From contig RXJG01000005.1 in the NCBI GenBank assembly GCA_003963365.1, positions 446,811 to 510,810 of the forward strand: a stretch of DNA of 64,000 bases. The letters are read 5' to 3'. The notes below the pieces were generated by a model. The model ran no database searches. It saw only the letters and a list, made by a program, of their open reading frames with translations, and was not told the origin of the DNA. Below are positions 63,956 through 64,000 of the stretch, one piece after another. Both the position numbers and the translations under genes were made by a program. The stretch comes from Sphingobacteriales bacterium. GTDB lineage: Bacteria; Bacteroidota; Bacteroidia; Chitinophagales; Chitinophagaceae. Position 1 is the first letter of the stretch. Each line of letters begins with the position of its first letter.

Positions 63956-64000
63956 ATGCAGATAAAAATGTTTCTTCTGCCTATTGCGTTGTTTCTGTTT
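63956..64000 (+). CDS. Start of a secreted or membrane protein, partial at window edge
   Basis: ATG at 63956 opens a frame of 15 codons (MQIKMFLLPIALFLF) to the right edge. The hydrophobic run after a Lys looks like a signal peptide. Nothing more can be said. Confidence 0.45.
   Translation, partial: MQIKMFLLPIALFLF

Overview
The window looks like a chromosomal segment of a Bacteroidota bacterium, most likely from the Chitinophagaceae or a close relative. Evidence: about twenty upstream regions carry the Bacteroidota -7 promoter box (TAnnTTTG), Shine-Dalgarno sequences are almost absent, and several genes belong to families typical of the phylum (DUF2480, IPExxxVDY, DUF3089, DUF3575, a long PurF, Rho and IF-2 with long charged N-terminal extensions). 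Gene density is high. I see no rRNA, CRISPR array, transposase or prophage.

Layout. 1-2.2 kb: the start of a PfkB kinase (pseudouridine-kinase type) divergent from an MFS transporter. 2.4-6.7 kb: a four-gene same-strand cluster I do not recognise as a described system: a stand-alone SET methyltransferase, an ATP-grasp ligase, an ATP-grasp/SET fusion, and an ABC-exporter-type six-TM domain without its ATPase. 6.7-16.7 kb: small genes, SixA-type phosphatase, purF-like gene, surA, and the rimP-nusA-infB operon. 16.8-25.9 kb: membrane-associated small proteins, a CAU tRNA, hflX-Rieske, tRNA-Asn, a NarL-type regulator, mnmG, ybeY, feoA-nadD, chrA. 26-34 kb: DUF3089 lipoprotein, universal stress protein, asnS, D-lactate dehydrogenase, rho. 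34-37.4 kb: selU and selD (selenouridine in tRNA) separated by an orphan contractile-sheath gene. 37.5-48.3 kb: pterin dehydratase, M28 peptidase, feoB, two tandem paralogous lipoproteins, HAD hydrolase, a class A beta-lactamase-like serine hydrolase, GNATs. 48.5-50.6 kb: four small same-strand genes with repeated, hairpin-forming boundary elements that resemble integron attC sites. 50.6-54.2 kb: PAS histidine kinase, AraC regulator, nadA. 54.2-54.8 kb: a 585-bp gene-free stretch rich in DnaA-box-like sequences. 54.8-64 kb: ppiD-like foldase, DUF2480, two aminotransferases, dnaN, small genes, a sterol-desaturase-family enzyme, and the start of a secreted protein.

How it fits together. Much of the window is translation and tRNA modification (rimP, nusA, infB, asnS, tRNA-Asn, mnmG, selU/selD, ybeY), envelope protein folding (surA, ppiD), iron uptake (feoA, feoB) and NAD synthesis (nadA, nadD). 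Two parS-like sites beside mnmG, dnaN at 60.7 kb and the candidate origin at 54.2-54.8 kb suggest an origin-proximal region. The most promising undescribed biology is the SET/ATP-grasp cluster. The gene-cassette-like island, the candidate oriC with parS sites, and the orphan sheath gene follow.
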